DNA of 64,000 nt from UBA5336 sp039815055 (GTDB taxonomy: Bacteria; Pseudomonadota; Alphaproteobacteria; Caulobacterales; Hyphomonadaceae): contig JBCCAA010000003.1 of NCBI GenBank assembly GCA_039815055.1, forward strand, positions 1 to 64,000, read 5' to 3'. Position numbers and translations under genes: made by a program. The notes beneath the pieces were generated by a model, which did not search any database, was not told the DNA's origin, and worked only from the letters and a program-made list of their open reading frames with translations. Within the stretch, counting starts at the first letter, position 1; every line of letters begins with the position of its first letter. Of this stretch, positions 15,001 to 21,641 are shown piece by piece.

Positions 15001-17306
15001 GGTTCTCTTCCGATATCGTGTTGATCGATGAGAACGGGATCGAGCACACCGTGGAAATGCCACGTCATGCCGAATTTGACGGCCTATTTGACATCGCAAA
15101 CCCAAGCGAGCCGCTGTCGCGGTCAAATGTCGTGGTGTTCCGCGATGTTATCGGCGACGATTTCAAGATTCGCATTCTGGGTGAAGACGAAGGCGGCTAT
15201 GACGACCGGCGCAACCGACCCAGCATTTCGGCGATGCAGATTGTCGGCGGTGCCGACAAGGACGAAATCGTGCCCCAGGGGGATCATGACAGTGATCGGG
15301 TTCTGGGTGACCAAGGTATGGTCCGACTGCTGGATCGCGACGTGTTCGAAATGGCCTCGCAATCGCGCGGCATAGATGTGGCCGGTGACATGATCATGAC
15401 CGGTGATGACGGCGACGTGGTCGTCGGTGGCGACGGAGCCGACTTCATCCACACGGATGATGGAGATGACGTCACTGCGGGTGACAATGCGCGGGTGCGC
15501 CTGTTCGATGGTGAAGTGATCCAGATCAATGTTGCAGATGAGGCCAAACGCAATCCGAGCGCGCTGGTCACATCACCCGATTTCGATCCCTTCGCTGCCA
15601 CCGGTCTTCAATTGATTGATCCGGCATCCGGATGGGGTGACGTGATCGAAGGCGGTCGTGGCGACGATTGGGCCTGGGGCGGGGCAGGGGACGACAATTA
15701 CGTCTTTGCCGGCGAAAGACTGGGGTCCGACAGCCTTGTAGAGGCCGGTATTTTCCCGGCCAATGACAGCGATCCCGATGACAATGGTGACGGGATCAAG
15801 GGCACCGATGTTCCCGACGGCCTACTCAATGACACGGGCGACCTGCTGGATTTCAGCGGCTATGATCACGAGATTTATATCCGGCTGCAAAATGTCGAAA
15901 TGCGCAGCTACAACACTGATGTGATCCTCGGCGATGAAAACGGTGCCTTGCGCCTGTTCTCGGCGGACGCCTTTGAAGATGTGGTCGGATCAGAATTCGA
16001 CGACAAGATCCGCGCCAATGACCGTAACAACGCGATCATGGGTTTGGGTGGCGATGACACGCTGATGTCGGGTGCTGGCAATGACTTTGCCGATGGTGGT
16101 GACGGCGACGACACGATCTGGATGGGTTTGGATGCTGATGACGAAGACTTCGTTGTCGCAGGCGCTGACGCCTTCACACAGTGGTTCCACATCGCGCTTG
16201 GTGGCGCTGGCAATGACGATCTGTTCTTGTCCAATGGCATTGATCTGGTCGACGGTGAGGAGGGCAATGACCTGATCCTCGGCGGCGGTGCTGATGGCGA
16301 GCCGGGTTTCCTCAATTCGCCCAGTGACCTGCTCTTCGGCGGTGACGGCATAGACCGGATCCGGGGTGGCCGTGGCATCGACACCATTGTCGGTGGTGAT
16401 GGTCCTGATGACATCAATGGCAGCCAGGGTGATGTCGAGGTTGCGCAGAACCTTGATCCGGCGGTGCGTGATGCCTTGATCGCGGATATGCTGACAGATT
16501 TCAGCGCCGCTTTCGGGCGCAGCGATTTCGTCTTCGTACCGGCCAATGGGGAACCCCTGCGCGACAAGGTTGAGCCTTTCATCGACACCATTCCGGCACC
16601 GGAAAAATGCCCTGAGCCTGAAATGGTGGCCCTCACCGCGGCAGCGGCAGCAGAAGAGTTGGGCGTGCCCGCTGCCTTGCTGAGCGTCAGTGAGGCGCAG
16701 GCGGGTCTCGCGGCGGCGCGCACGCTTTGGGAAGAAACCGGTCAACTGAGTGACAGCCAAATCGCGATGCTGAACGGGGTCACCATTGAGATTACGGATC
16801 TTGACGGCCTGGTGCTTGCCCAGACAGATGGCGAGGTCATCCGCATTGATGCCAACGCGGCGGGTCATGGCTGGTTTGTGGATGTTGGACCCGAAAGCCA
16901 GACCCAGTTCGAAACGGATGCCGAGGGCGTATTGCGCGCCAAGCAGGGCAGCGATGCTGAGGTACATATGGACCTTCTGAGTACGTTGAGCCACGAACTG
17001 GGTCATGCATTGGGTTACGATCACATCGAAGGGTTTGACCCGTCCCATGTGATGAACGAAACGCTTGATGCAGGCACCCGGTTCGATGAACCAGCCACGC
17101 TGGTCTTTGATGAGGTCAGCGGTGAATTTGTCGATCCCGACACGGCCCGAGGGCTGGAAAGCCTGTCGCAGCGCGCCACAGGTAGCAATGGATATCAGGC
17201 TCCATTGGCGCTGAACGCAAGCGCGGCACCTACCTCCAGCAGCGTACAGTGGGGCACCTTGGCCAATGCGCTGATGAGCAGGCTGGGAGGCCTCTTTCGG
17301 ACCTGA
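1..17306 (+). CDS. Giant repetitive surface protein with RTX-like repeats and C-terminal metzincin domain (5' partial)
   Basis: The reading frame is open from the left edge, so the N-terminus and any export signal lie outside; the first ATG at 18 is probably internal. About 5,767 residues are visible. Order: many Ala/Asp/Thr-rich repeats of about 80-120 residues (to about nt 2800 and again 4000-4950), a block of 'GD.V.Y...GGL..G..Y' modules (nt 2890-3830), Calx-beta-like segments (nt 8990-9960), several 'DG..W...GF..GQ' modules (nt 10200-12300), RTX-like glycine/aspartate repeats (nt 12700-16450) interrupted by two related domains of about 220-260 residues, and a final protease-like domain. 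That domain contains HELGHALGYDH at nt 16992-17024, matching the metzincin HExxHxxGxxH zinc site, followed by a Met-turn-like HVMN. A calcium-binding extracellular adhesin is inferred. The C-terminal protease may act in self-processing, but this is unproven. The downstream export-like genes are probably its partners. Confidence 0.88.
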   Translation, partial: PDEVNMTAYARGFAVGVSFGVVVQDIAPTAVTNGVVEAYLGSATDRADGGDPAAQIDISGAGPLTVQAFSDIDATARVEGGAGALAVTVNAYRPTAEAGGATRAFAGGGIDLQGPDLRLLADGDAMSDATLFSLSLAGAAAVNVLKPTARTNNEVEAYLGHNRLSTSTDQLNINIDGSVDIDAVADSVANATSTGVAVALGAGVSDVEAEATLAGGTRAYVGPNTTVTAVNVDLDADERTAAANSNVVNGGGGLIAGISLLESSAYASRQTDAFVGNNTTLVLSGNLDATADTTMASPMSNATIDSVNVAGVVGVSDLKATSVVGANDAMVDATDSMVLSGSAGGGTVTALGTDFREEGFAVGQVVTISGLSGTWTIAEISDGSGTNAADNVNAVLHLVGGALLPNSTQNRTVTGTAPASATRAFTGANADITAASADFDADANTEAAATVNSGSGAGIADIAITKIEASGAHDTEATVGNGTEMEIAGALTLTADAVTLATPVSSGLSIAGAVSYGSTDVITEVDSDTTAAIGDGVDITAGSIRLDADADHNVAATADLTSGSLIVSISDLEAISRDKGSVNVRIGNTGTGATLTTTSGNIDADAKLTSDVDAASDASGFSLVAAGNVTTKALNQAQANARIGNDVDITSAGRFDMQAMLIGDAVGAASVTNGGLVANSVSRTDVDFDASVNFTTGTGGSIDAAQSINLVALLNHDGTNQLKTANGRGAIGSGNNITGGLVANSKAEIDVDADSMLTLTVGQDLNLTTDTTINIEARHVNEAFSTLSSRGGGAVSVSNGDVDANTNSTTTVAFEGDVGTTGDEGASGFSMIGEVRSVAEATMTSGSGGIADIASATADARSNGTLNMTFAGLGTVMNVGESGITAQANLLTDADTSARSAGGGAVRDSNVKTDSRATGSVNYTVGNSDSVVTTGDVTLTATHGGAGSNISDGTVAGSSAGANTIDFSAPHLLQDGANVVFTGTTQGGLQNGKEYTVIRTDTDTIQLGARFGSGAVDTAQDTITIPLHAFEDGDQVIYNSNSGDLIDGLGNGTTYQVKVIDEDTIKLQTVGFSETTTTVSRDNIDTGADTISGLGGIPANQPVTYRPEAAKLFGSNLVDVRVDNPTTSFDIVFDGLNRIFIQNHGFSIGDEVVYRASGGTAIGGLVDGATYFIAGGSPGLSGGSNPTFTFNSDYIRLANSLEEATGFTNDNGTPGDTMDDFWVQPSVINVVRDTSDEARQVEHSLREVEDEPIGGLTEGNSYYVVGGNQLSLTQGGPAINLFLTGPATGGTHEFVAEGVDLQDGGPGSGQTLVVNLTSSSISGVFDGVGGAGGFAAPSADDGVVTASGSGAGGGLIQNGDAETKALATVTTNLTVAGGAAIKGANVTIATDSALGAASTADGGGGGGISLGGAKGDADGRHTTSLTVGENANIEATGNIDVTTRLKSNVVSHGESSQGGLFASATGDADSRLEYGTKITIDGKLIAGGTANVATRVDSNVDAEARAYGGGLGANTDIDADAVIVAEDGFVGSQIQLLNDADVQGNDVILSSQFEKQRARSYTDTTAGGAGGRAVAESDSTIRSANEVLLENGSNIVGNESILIEAEYSQTSNTSRARAALYAIGGKTSGDAESRLTNAAKVEGMWEATLTTARLDVDVVDFNRTHTASGNGTGVFIGPKDDRSETGDLTLDRDIFWEAHVFLLGEPNPELVVNEDGVIEKIVNVNILGITGETVGTDLSGLSQIVVDDLIYDEAGKAEFFANDISGHESRIWGNRGVFEIERTWSKVRIVNESELDLVMNIIDPVLDSPQTSGFNPADVEIRLNNVPGPVDSPPNNVSLDRDNRNQLASGGAANPTFEFDVLNNWQRTIIDLLNLQTGATAASDIILDGWIQNPIGVTNIRNERGNILADTDADIEVIRTNEIDLDAIGGSIGTVGDVGVAVGSNNRTPISIELVRFQDADLDKLTPSLTAGAIFNPDIEADATGDLVLDLGYMDRADDTAGGDDSQTATIRHLEAGDDVSVVVNDMREGIGMGVLGVLTVADRANNDLRTVANHFRPDEDPGPDYMNILRAFGTDFAEIDATWDFTLVRAGDDIDIGHVNGDAVGGEPRSYATTSIGGSPYGSSAASDTPDTTVNFIVNTDVNWSGGSSDDGVEQIFLTTDGDITATEVSGSMLVGHIHSTQGDVTLFSPRYITDADGAVTVDVTGNNITMTSGTDNVGGGVGGIGARTDFLEINTNRNGAGGDLDAYDTSSNVTSRGIFLDEIVGEMPVGQVFSKADVSLRTVAGAILESVVDFADDVRGQSVDIDANGGSIGTASSFLDIDSSRGSPAPTGTSPGGDDVALEATGGIYVDETDGYLRLVLAHSYTGDISLSVRESADLDEDLILVESGSARFAESNDRAPSEHMDADRIIDNGTIFAERGSVTARVGDDVITDDNSDILAAEGITIVADPFDFDAGFGSDIILRGRIIAGADVTEGDESANATAGDEMGTAVPTFTAPQFTTQIFGGTDVDLVQFGDETGSAGTTTQGQDGYIFLGSKTQVFGDEGEDDIKVYYLQDTATVTSPAQLDALTALDQENAEHTLRLDGQDGTDTYEVFTLGSNGPDARNYIINVLDTGASDDGVDELFIYGNDSADNGIDPNTDEAYPADDIFLLRQSAFIPNETADRPGYVALVHGDEDTYRDVTQNNETSAEVQRIGYDSALNGRLTVLGLGGNDAFFTDDTSVITTLDGGEGNDRFQIGQIFGLKRNEVDGNLLPQDAFPNVVATTRGFLSAGTNAPLLAHGGSGADEFTVYSNQAELRLEGDDGNDIFTVRAFALALVDSNGDLILDENGLPQPIIGANGFSIDRPVDVRTGGGNDEVRYNVNAPVSIEGGTGFDKVVILGTEFADDFVITDEGILGAGLNVRYDTIEVIEVDGLEGDDEFFVQSTAFGVSYRVIGGLGSDTINVAGDVTEDIVTLELEGASGAVNHLVTSDDLRYDGLLVDGFDYNVPREDTGLVVIEESDGFTSILEGGGETATDSYTVRLAEALVAGQVVYVTVSGARSTQEEQDGTLFNPSFLPGGVGDSFWLSSTAPADPMNPLEADFQRTVTVDGANQQRENRALVLRFDHTNWDQAQEVHLFAVDDLRAEGDLRVVAQHSVIAENADQYDGIAVRNVEVDLRDNDTPGVQITEIDATQYLDNGTIVEDQDTTVIEGDATTQLNDLLAIQLAKAPAMGSTVVVNLNLGEEADKDIKLSSADGRFQIVDGVAQLTFTDGDWDDPVIVIVEARDDARVEDPGGAVIAVDLDAANTTDPSYIFPNLRSGNGLLEVNVLDNDSAGALVQESGGSTLLAPTDDYTIRLTGAPTADVDVAILTDGLANVVGIGDGMGNITAITADDYVAVGGLRAVQQFQGQVVAENNTITRDGVAQSFGSFIDEGFTAGQQIRVENLGADFDGDYIIASVSDLTITLTEAFAGAGSATSETAVLSDLARIGFFEGTVSYAPDAGGSFDGEQLIRSDGSGWLADGFLEGQWIRVTDQNNPANEIELKVELIRGDNDNNDEKLQFTATTALPGWLSSGSTDVRIERIAASVSFDDTDYWMQKTVVLEADSDFDVPITREGSKVFAATPHLLSNLRGPLQVEGGVTGADRSLQNGLKLPGEADDFLFAIGEQPPESQQIDVLNIFNDSSVENGEGLMTETTLTGFGMADTLDFGPSSANDFGEPTVVPGGISWGRITLGGGGFDTSTGESTIEVVNVMLGEGNDTLDVTGTLNNVTGIDTTGEFTITPAGDGNGGTISRDGIDWLALGFLPGQIVQIEGQTGQWTVESIDDAVINPLEGADPNDNSILVLSGDPLPVLTGEITVIGIDALVETIGTFAVTTNGTETRVTRNDGVTWEDDNFIIGHLVRVQGDGQDQSVRLIDIEDNGATLVLENATLSDSTTLDLELSVQGPHGGLTVLHGGGNRPLELCVDLDGQNVEGGVELTRLDGLDWIGDGYKVGDYIQLEGESETRQILDILDAAGPPPADAFQGWGEGAVLVLDGGDLTTTGLLEDAKIHVAKPAVISTEVTLDLDCCDKGEGVLELVSADDWAALGFEVGQLITIEGLPGTAEVLSIDGNTLTAQYDRIGITVEGTVTVSAQQPRLDGGILVGGDTFTVTGGAGPDSPLVIYGDTSQDGNWYAGQPFSVLGYDLGEKPFDPFPELPDGDNEDDEWVMPLANPFDHFGNDVIDASALFAGLSSDNLPSVGITAYGGGGDDVIIGSQAGDHLAGGSGNDAIFGLRGTDHIYGDSGVNVDILTRALYIATDDQSPLPTVDPSIQSDGTTLQPAPSPVRDSLIAGNDTIFGDGPDSTDGGADAPEEQFRDLIFGDHGEVIMTVEDPNLPPILLQRIQTTDLALVTEVIGVGSDNGGNDVIFGGEGRDILMGGAGDDVIETGQLQNLRDIAFGDNGRVTLNGSETFDAPSDADVTGEEYTILSFNFDSRPGQATVDGVAGTNDSISTNGAPAPRADNWMNFDRSVGVWGDEAGEFITDENGTHHEGIVFSWRQKNDDLPIYNDPDRTDGFGYTDADYDGRDLLWDETDYKEDARFNSDERARFDAHNQITNNNSTVDDRLFEGYMNVKRRDTIEIVVEGLDAHFSEYDVYVYIDADDGQTPNSGEAIRIVSFGPDNRYYLSDPEGVHFEGQYIQATSTDPNAPTQGNYVAHSGFTDGRLVIELSVPADAIRGARAAIAGFQIVGTSHPIDRAESVDAEVGGNDAIYTGGGDDLVFGGTGSDWIDTAGDADVGHLDYDAVFGDNGRATLVLTQAPETYVGGDIGELRTMESITVADTFNMNDIIITGNGQDVVIGGQGEDCIETGDDGIHNAVDDALSGDDVVSVGINFVAGLEESFVEGTLGYVAADGWNNLDNGSFTDPSTDADGIDNETGFKTTDPELFTTAEGISLLVGRNLESDNPRNVGRDVLPDFNPDTQNGRLFNGYLKGTFGDTLGIDVSQLDQHFGEAQPYDVYLYVPFQGNRERFSSDIVLIDENGIEHTVEMPRHAEFDGLFDIANPSEPLSRSNVVVFRDVIGDDFKIRILGEDEGGYDDRRNRPSISAMQIVGGADKDEIVPQGDHDSDRVLGDQGMVRLLDRDVFEMASQSRGIDVAGDMIMTGDDGDVVVGGDGADFIHTDDGDDVTAGDNARVRLFDGEVIQINVADEAKRNPSALVTSPDFDPFAATGLQLIDPASGWGDVIEGGRGDDWAWGGAGDDNYVFAGERLGSDSLVEAGIFPANDSDPDDNGDGIKGTDVPDGLLNDTGDLLDFSGYDHEIYIRLQNVEMRSYNTDVILGDENGALRLFSADAFEDVVGSEFDDKIRANDRNNAIMGLGGDDTLMSGAGNDFADGGDGDDTIWMGLDADDEDFVVAGADAFTQWFHIALGGAGNDDLFLSNGIDLVDGEEGNDLILGGGADGEPGFLNSPSDLLFGGDGIDRIRGGRGIDTIVGGDGPDDINGSQGDVEVAQNLDPAVRDALIADMLTDFSAAFGRSDFVFVPANGEPLRDKVEPFIDTIPAPEKCPEPEMVALTAAAAAEELGVPAALLSVSEAQAGLAAARTLWEETGQLSDSQIAMLNGVTIEITDLDGLVLAQTDGEVIRIDANAAGHGWFVDVGPESQTQFETDAEGVLRAKQGSDAEVHMDLLSTLSHELGHALGYDHIEGFDPSHVMNETLDAGTRFDEPATLVFDEVSGEFVDPDTARGLESLSQRATGSNGYQAPLALNASAAPTSSSVQWGTLANALMSRLGGLFRT

Positions 17307-17330
17307 TCGCAGCGCGACATGAATGTCATA

Positions 17331-17364
17331 GGGCACCGCAGCCAGAGAACTGGACGCGGTGCCC
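17331..17364 (+). terminator. Stem-loop after the giant protein gene
   Basis: A perfect 9-bp inverted repeat (GGGCACCGC / GCGGTGCCC) with a 16-nt loop lies 24 nt after the stop codon. No clean T-run follows, so it may be a weak terminator or an mRNA-stabilising hairpin that lowers expression of the downstream genes relative to the giant gene. Confidence 0.45.
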
Positions 17365-17480
17365 TACTTGCGCACTGGTGTTTTGCGGTGTTTTCTTGAG
17401 CCTGCACTGGGCAACATTGCCCAATTACTGCCAAAATACTGGCCCACAACTGGGACAACCGCAGCTGGACGGATAGATGC

Positions 17481-19352
17481 ATGAACACTGAAGCGCAGAG
17501 AGATGCAGGGCTGCAGCAGGCTCAGTCTGACGGCGTGGCTGTGCTGGACCAGTCGCTTTGGGCACAGTTTCACGAAGCCGGTTCAGCGGAAGCATTTGTG
17601 CATGCCTGGCTTGGTCTGCAGTGCCGCAACCTCCCCGGTGCGCTGGCCTCTGTGGTGGTGCTGGGGGAACCTGATGTAGGCCCGTTCACGCCAGTCGCGA
17701 CTTGGCCGCGTGACAATGACGTGTCCCCTGACCTGATGCATGCCGGCAATGAAGCCGTCTCGAAACGCCAGAGTGTGGTGATCGAGGCGCAGCAGGATCA
17801 ATTGACCCTTGCAGTGCCGATTGAGATGGACGGGCGGATTTTCGGCACGGTCGCAGTAAGCTTTGGCAGCGGAGGTCTGCGCCCGGTTGAGGCCCTGCGC
17901 CAGTTGAAATGGGGCGCGGGATGGCTTGAGGCGCTGCTGCGACGTGATCAAAGCGCCACCGATGCAGCCCTGCGCGCACGCACGATGGAAGCCCTCGATT
18001 TTGTTTCGGTGGTGCTTGAAAATCGCAACTTCCCGGAAGCCGCCTCAGCCTTGGTCACGGAACTGGCCGGGCGGCTTGACTGCGGGCAGGTGGCTTTGGG
18101 TCTGGTGCGTCGCAAGCGCTGCAAGGTCGTATCGCTGAGCCATGTGTCGGGGTTTGGGGCGCGCATGAATCTTGTGCGCGATCTGGGCCTGGCCATGGAT
18201 GAGGCGATGGATCAGGGCGATATCGTGCTTTATCCGTTGCCGGAAAGCTGGGACTACCGGGTCACACGCCACCACGAGGAACTGGCCCGCGCGCTCAAGG
18301 CCGGATCGGTTCTGACCATCCCGTTACTGGTACAGGACGAACCGTTCGGTGCCTTGACCTTTGAACGCCCCGAAGGCCGCCCCTTTGATGAGCAAACTGT
18401 TGAGCTTTGTGATGTCGTTGCGTCCATGGTGGCACCCGTGCTGGCCGAACGGCGGCGCAACGACCGCTGGCTGATCACCAAAATCTTCGCGGGCCTCTGG
18501 CAACAGATCACGCTTTTGCTGGGTCCGCGCTATCTGGGGCGCAAACTTGCCACCATTATCTTTGCCGGTCTGGTCTGGCTGGCGGCTACAACCTACACCG
18601 ATTTCAGAATACCCGCACCAGCCCAGGTGGAAGGCGCTGTACAGCGGACCGTGGTTGCCCCGTTCAATGGGTACTTGCAGTCCGAAACCGTGCGAGCCGG
18701 CGCGCGGGTTCAGGAAGGCGATGTACTAGCCACGCTCAATGATCAGGATTTGACCCTTGAACGCCTACGTTTGACGACGGCGCGCAGCCAGCGTGAAATC
18801 GAATACAGCCAAGCACTGGCCACCGGTGAACGGGCACAAGCCAGAATCATCCGCAGCCAGATTGATCAGGCGGATGCCCAATTGGGGCTGATCGACGCGC
18901 AATTGTCGCGCACCCGCGTGACCGCGCCTTTTGACGGGATTATCGTGGCCGGTGATCTCAGCCAGTCTGTCGGAACCGCCGTGGAACGTGGTCAGGAACT
19001 GTTTCGCGTCGCACCTCTTGATGCCTTCCGAGTGGCCCTTGAAATTGATGAGGCCGATATCGCTGAGATTGAACAGGGCCAGCAAGGTGAACTGCGTCTG
19101 GCGGCCAGCCCGGATCAATCCCTGGCCTTGACCGTGCAGCGGATCACGCCAGTGGCACGGCAACGCGACGGGCGCAACTTCTTCCGGGTCGAGGCATCGC
19201 TTGACAGGATGGAGGACGGGCGTCTGAACTGGGTGCGTCCCAGCATGGAAGGTGTGGCGCGCGTCTCAGTGGATCGTCGCTTGCTGGTGGCGGTTTGGAG
19301 CCGCCGTTTGCGCGATTGGCTGCGCCTGACGGCTTGGCGCTTCAGCCCCTGA
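17481..19352 (+). CDS. GAF-domain/HlyD-family membrane fusion protein
   Basis: This 623-residue protein has a long N-terminal cytoplasmic part with one or two GAF-like regions (roughly residues 20-150 and 165-320). A single membrane segment follows near residues 355-375, then a HlyD/biotin-lipoyl-like hairpin (about 380-600) with the typical 'VVAPFNGYL' and 'VTAPFDGIIV' half-motifs flanking a coiled-coil hairpin. HlyD-type adaptors bridge inner-membrane transporters to the periplasm; GAF domains commonly sense small molecules. The fusion implies an adaptor whose assembly could be ligand-controlled, which is inference. It is the first gene after the giant protein and lies 11 nt before the M50 gene, suggesting co-transcription. 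Confidence 0.82.
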   Translation: MNTEAQRDAGLQQAQSDGVAVLDQSLWAQFHEAGSAEAFVHAWLGLQCRNLPGALASVVVLGEPDVGPFTPVATWPRDNDVSPDLMHAGNEAVSKRQSVVIEAQQDQLTLAVPIEMDGRIFGTVAVSFGSGGLRPVEALRQLKWGAGWLEALLRRDQSATDAALRARTMEALDFVSVVLENRNFPEAASALVTELAGRLDCGQVALGLVRRKRCKVVSLSHVSGFGARMNLVRDLGLAMDEAMDQGDIVLYPLPESWDYRVTRHHEELARALKAGSVLTIPLLVQDEPFGALTFERPEGRPFDEQTVELCDVVASMVAPVLAERRRNDRWLITKIFAGLWQQITLLLGPRYLGRKLATIIFAGLVWLAATTYTDFRIPAPAQVEGAVQRTVVAPFNGYLQSETVRAGARVQEGDVLATLNDQDLTLERLRLTTARSQREIEYSQALATGERAQARIIRSQIDQADAQLGLIDAQLSRTRVTAPFDGIIVAGDLSQSVGTAVERGQELFRVAPLDAFRVALEIDEADIAEIEQGQQGELRLAASPDQSLALTVQRITPVARQRDGRNFFRVEASLDRMEDGRLNWVRPSMEGVARVSVDRRLLVAVWSRRLRDWLRLTAWRFSP

Positions 19353-19363
19353 CAGGTCGGCCC

Positions 19364-21514
19364 ATGTCCAAAAGCTTTCACAGCCCCTACTGGTATCGCG
19401 TCAAGGACAAGCGCCCGCGTCTGCGCAACCATGTCCGGTTCTATCGCACCGAATATCGCGGCCAGATCTGGTATGTACTGCAGGACCGCAGTTCTGGGCG
19501 CTTTCACCGCTTTACCGGCGCGAGCTATTTCATTGCGTCCATGCTCGACGGCACCCGCACCCTCGAAGAGGTCTGGCACATTGCCTGCGATGCCCTGAGC
19601 GAGGAAGACGCCCTGACCCAGGACGAGGTGCTGCAGCTGCTTAGCCAACTGCACAATGCCGATGTGCTTTATGCCGATGGCGCACCCGATATCGAAGAAA
19701 TGGTGGAGCGCGGGCGCAAGCAGCGGTTCAAGAAGCGGATGATGAGTGTTCTCAATCCCCTGGCATTGCGGATCCCCCTGTTGGATCCCGAAGGGTTTTT
19801 GAAACTGACCATGCCCTTGGTGCGTCCGTTGCTTTCGGTGTTCGGTCTGGTGGCCTATCTGGGTTTGTTGATCTATGGCGGTACGTTGGCGGTCATTCAC
19901 TGGGATGGGTTGACCGACAACATACTCGATCGGGTGCTCAGCGCTGAAAGCCTGCTGCTGTTGTTAATCACCTATCCGGTCGTCAAGGCCATCCATGAAT
20001 TGGGACATGCCTATGCAATTACCCGGTGGGGCGGTGAAGTGCATGAGATTGGGATCATGTTCCTGATTTTCATGCCGGTTCCCTATGTGGATGCCTCCGA
20101 CAGCCTGTCATTTCCCAGCAAATGGAAACGGGCTTTCGTCGCCTCAGCCGGGATCCTAGTGGAACTGGGGCTGGCCGCCATCGCGATGATCGTCTGGGTC
20201 AATGCGGAACCCGGGCTGGTGCGTGCGTTCGCTTTCAATACCATGCTGATCGGAGGGGCCTCGACCCTGTTCTTCAACGGTAACCCGCTGCTGCGTTTCG
20301 ACGGATACTATGTGCTCAGCGATCTGCTTGAGATCCCCAATCTTGGACAGCGGTCGAACCGCTATATCGGCTATCTGGTGCAGCGTTACCTGCTGGACAT
20401 CAAGGATGCCAAAAATCCCGCCCATGCCCCGGGGGAGCCGGCTTGGTTCGTCACCTATGGTGTTCTGGCCTTTCTCTACCGCATCTTCATCACCATCGCG
20501 ATCATCATGCTGGTGTCGAGCATGTTCTTTTCATTGGGCATCATTCTGGCACTGTGGTCAGTGGTGTTGATGTTCGGCGTGCCTATTTCCAAGCAGATAT
20601 GGTTCCTAATCGCGTCACCAAAGCTGCGGGACCGTCGCGCCCGCGCCATCGGCATGGTGACCGGCACACTGGGCCTGGCCGGGGCAGCGCTGCTTTTCAT
20701 TCCGTTACCCTATTCCACAGTGGCTGAAGGCGTGGTGTGGGTGCCCGGTGACGGGGCCGTGCATGCCGGTGGTGAAGGGGTTGTTGCGGACATCCTTGTC
20801 GAACAGGGCGAGGAGGTGCAACCGGGCCAGGCGCTGGTTGAGATGGAAGATCCTCTGCTTACCGCACGCGTGGCCCTGCTGGAAGCAACGGTGGCTGAAA
20901 CCACCCTGCGTCGTGACAGCTTCGTAGTCCAGGATCCTGCGGCGGCCCGGATCGCGGCCAGCGAGCTCGAACACGCGATGGCCGATCTGGAGCTTGCGCG
21001 CGCGCGTCAAAGCGCGCTGACCATTCGAGCGGCAGTCCCGGGGCGGATCGCCTTTATCGAAACCACGGACCTGCCGGGGCGCCATATCACCCGAGGTGCG
21101 CTGATCGGCTATATCAGTGAATTCCGGGATCCGGTGATCCGGGTGGTGGTGTCCGAAGGAGACGCCGATTTCGTCCGCCAGCGCACCAATGACATTGACA
21201 TCCGGTTCATCTCATCGCCCGCCCAATCCTATGACGCACAGATTATTCGAGAGGTTCCCGCCCTGGAAGCTTCCTTGCCCAGTCTGGCCTTGGCGACCCA
21301 GGGTGGCGGTCGGATCGTGTTGGATCCAAACGATTCGTCGCGTTTGCGCACATTACAGAACCTTCTGCATCTCGATCTGCACCTCGAGGCTTCGCATGGT
21401 TTTGAAACAATAGGGGAAAGAGCGTTTGTTCGTTTCTCACATGACCCTACATCGCTTGCCGAACGTGTCTATCGCCGGGTAAGACAGGTATTTTTGAGAC
21501 AGTTCAATATTTAG
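19364..21514 (+). CDS. M50-family membrane metalloprotease fused to a HlyD-like domain
   Basis: The chosen ATG at 19364 gives 716 residues; a longer frame back to 19295 would overlap the preceding gene. The N-terminal ~130 residues are PqqD-like. A multi-spanning membrane region (about 145-460) carries the M50/site-2 protease signature HELGH at residues 211-215 and a second conserved element, NPLLRFDGYY, that supplies the metal-binding aspartate. The C-terminal 250 residues form a lipoyl/HlyD-type adaptor ('GEEVQPGQALVEMEDP'). M50 proteases cut substrates within or next to membranes; the fused adaptor suggests a role in exporting or releasing a protein, most likely the giant upstream product. 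The substrate is inferred from context only. Confidence 0.85.
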   Translation: MSKSFHSPYWYRVKDKRPRLRNHVRFYRTEYRGQIWYVLQDRSSGRFHRFTGASYFIASMLDGTRTLEEVWHIACDALSEEDALTQDEVLQLLSQLHNADVLYADGAPDIEEMVERGRKQRFKKRMMSVLNPLALRIPLLDPEGFLKLTMPLVRPLLSVFGLVAYLGLLIYGGTLAVIHWDGLTDNILDRVLSAESLLLLLITYPVVKAIHELGHAYAITRWGGEVHEIGIMFLIFMPVPYVDASDSLSFPSKWKRAFVASAGILVELGLAAIAMIVWVNAEPGLVRAFAFNTMLIGGASTLFFNGNPLLRFDGYYVLSDLLEIPNLGQRSNRYIGYLVQRYLLDIKDAKNPAHAPGEPAWFVTYGVLAFLYRIFITIAIIMLVSSMFFSLGIILALWSVVLMFGVPISKQIWFLIASPKLRDRRARAIGMVTGTLGLAGAALLFIPLPYSTVAEGVVWVPGDGAVHAGGEGVVADILVEQGEEVQPGQALVEMEDPLLTARVALLEATVAETTLRRDSFVVQDPAAARIAASELEHAMADLELARARQSALTIRAAVPGRIAFIETTDLPGRHITRGALIGYISEFRDPVIRVVVSEGDADFVRQRTNDIDIRFISSPAQSYDAQIIREVPALEASLPSLALATQGGGRIVLDPNDSSRLRTLQNLLHLDLHLEASHGFETIGERAFVRFSHDPTSLAERVYRRVRQVFLRQFNI

Positions 21515-21641
21515 GGTGTGGCTTTTGGAGGCTTGATCTGCTCCATTACCATGTGAAGATTGCTCTATTTGAATGATCCTGTCCTTTGGAGAACCCTCTC
21601 CAGGTGATGCGGTCAAGGCAACCATATTAGGGAGAAACATC

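Noticed and set aside
1..17306. Giant protein as a classical autotransporter or two-partner secretion exoprotein
   Set aside because: The C-terminus is a metzincin-like domain, not a membrane beta-barrel, and no TpsB-type transporter gene follows. The N-terminus is not visible, so a TPS domain cannot be fully excluded.
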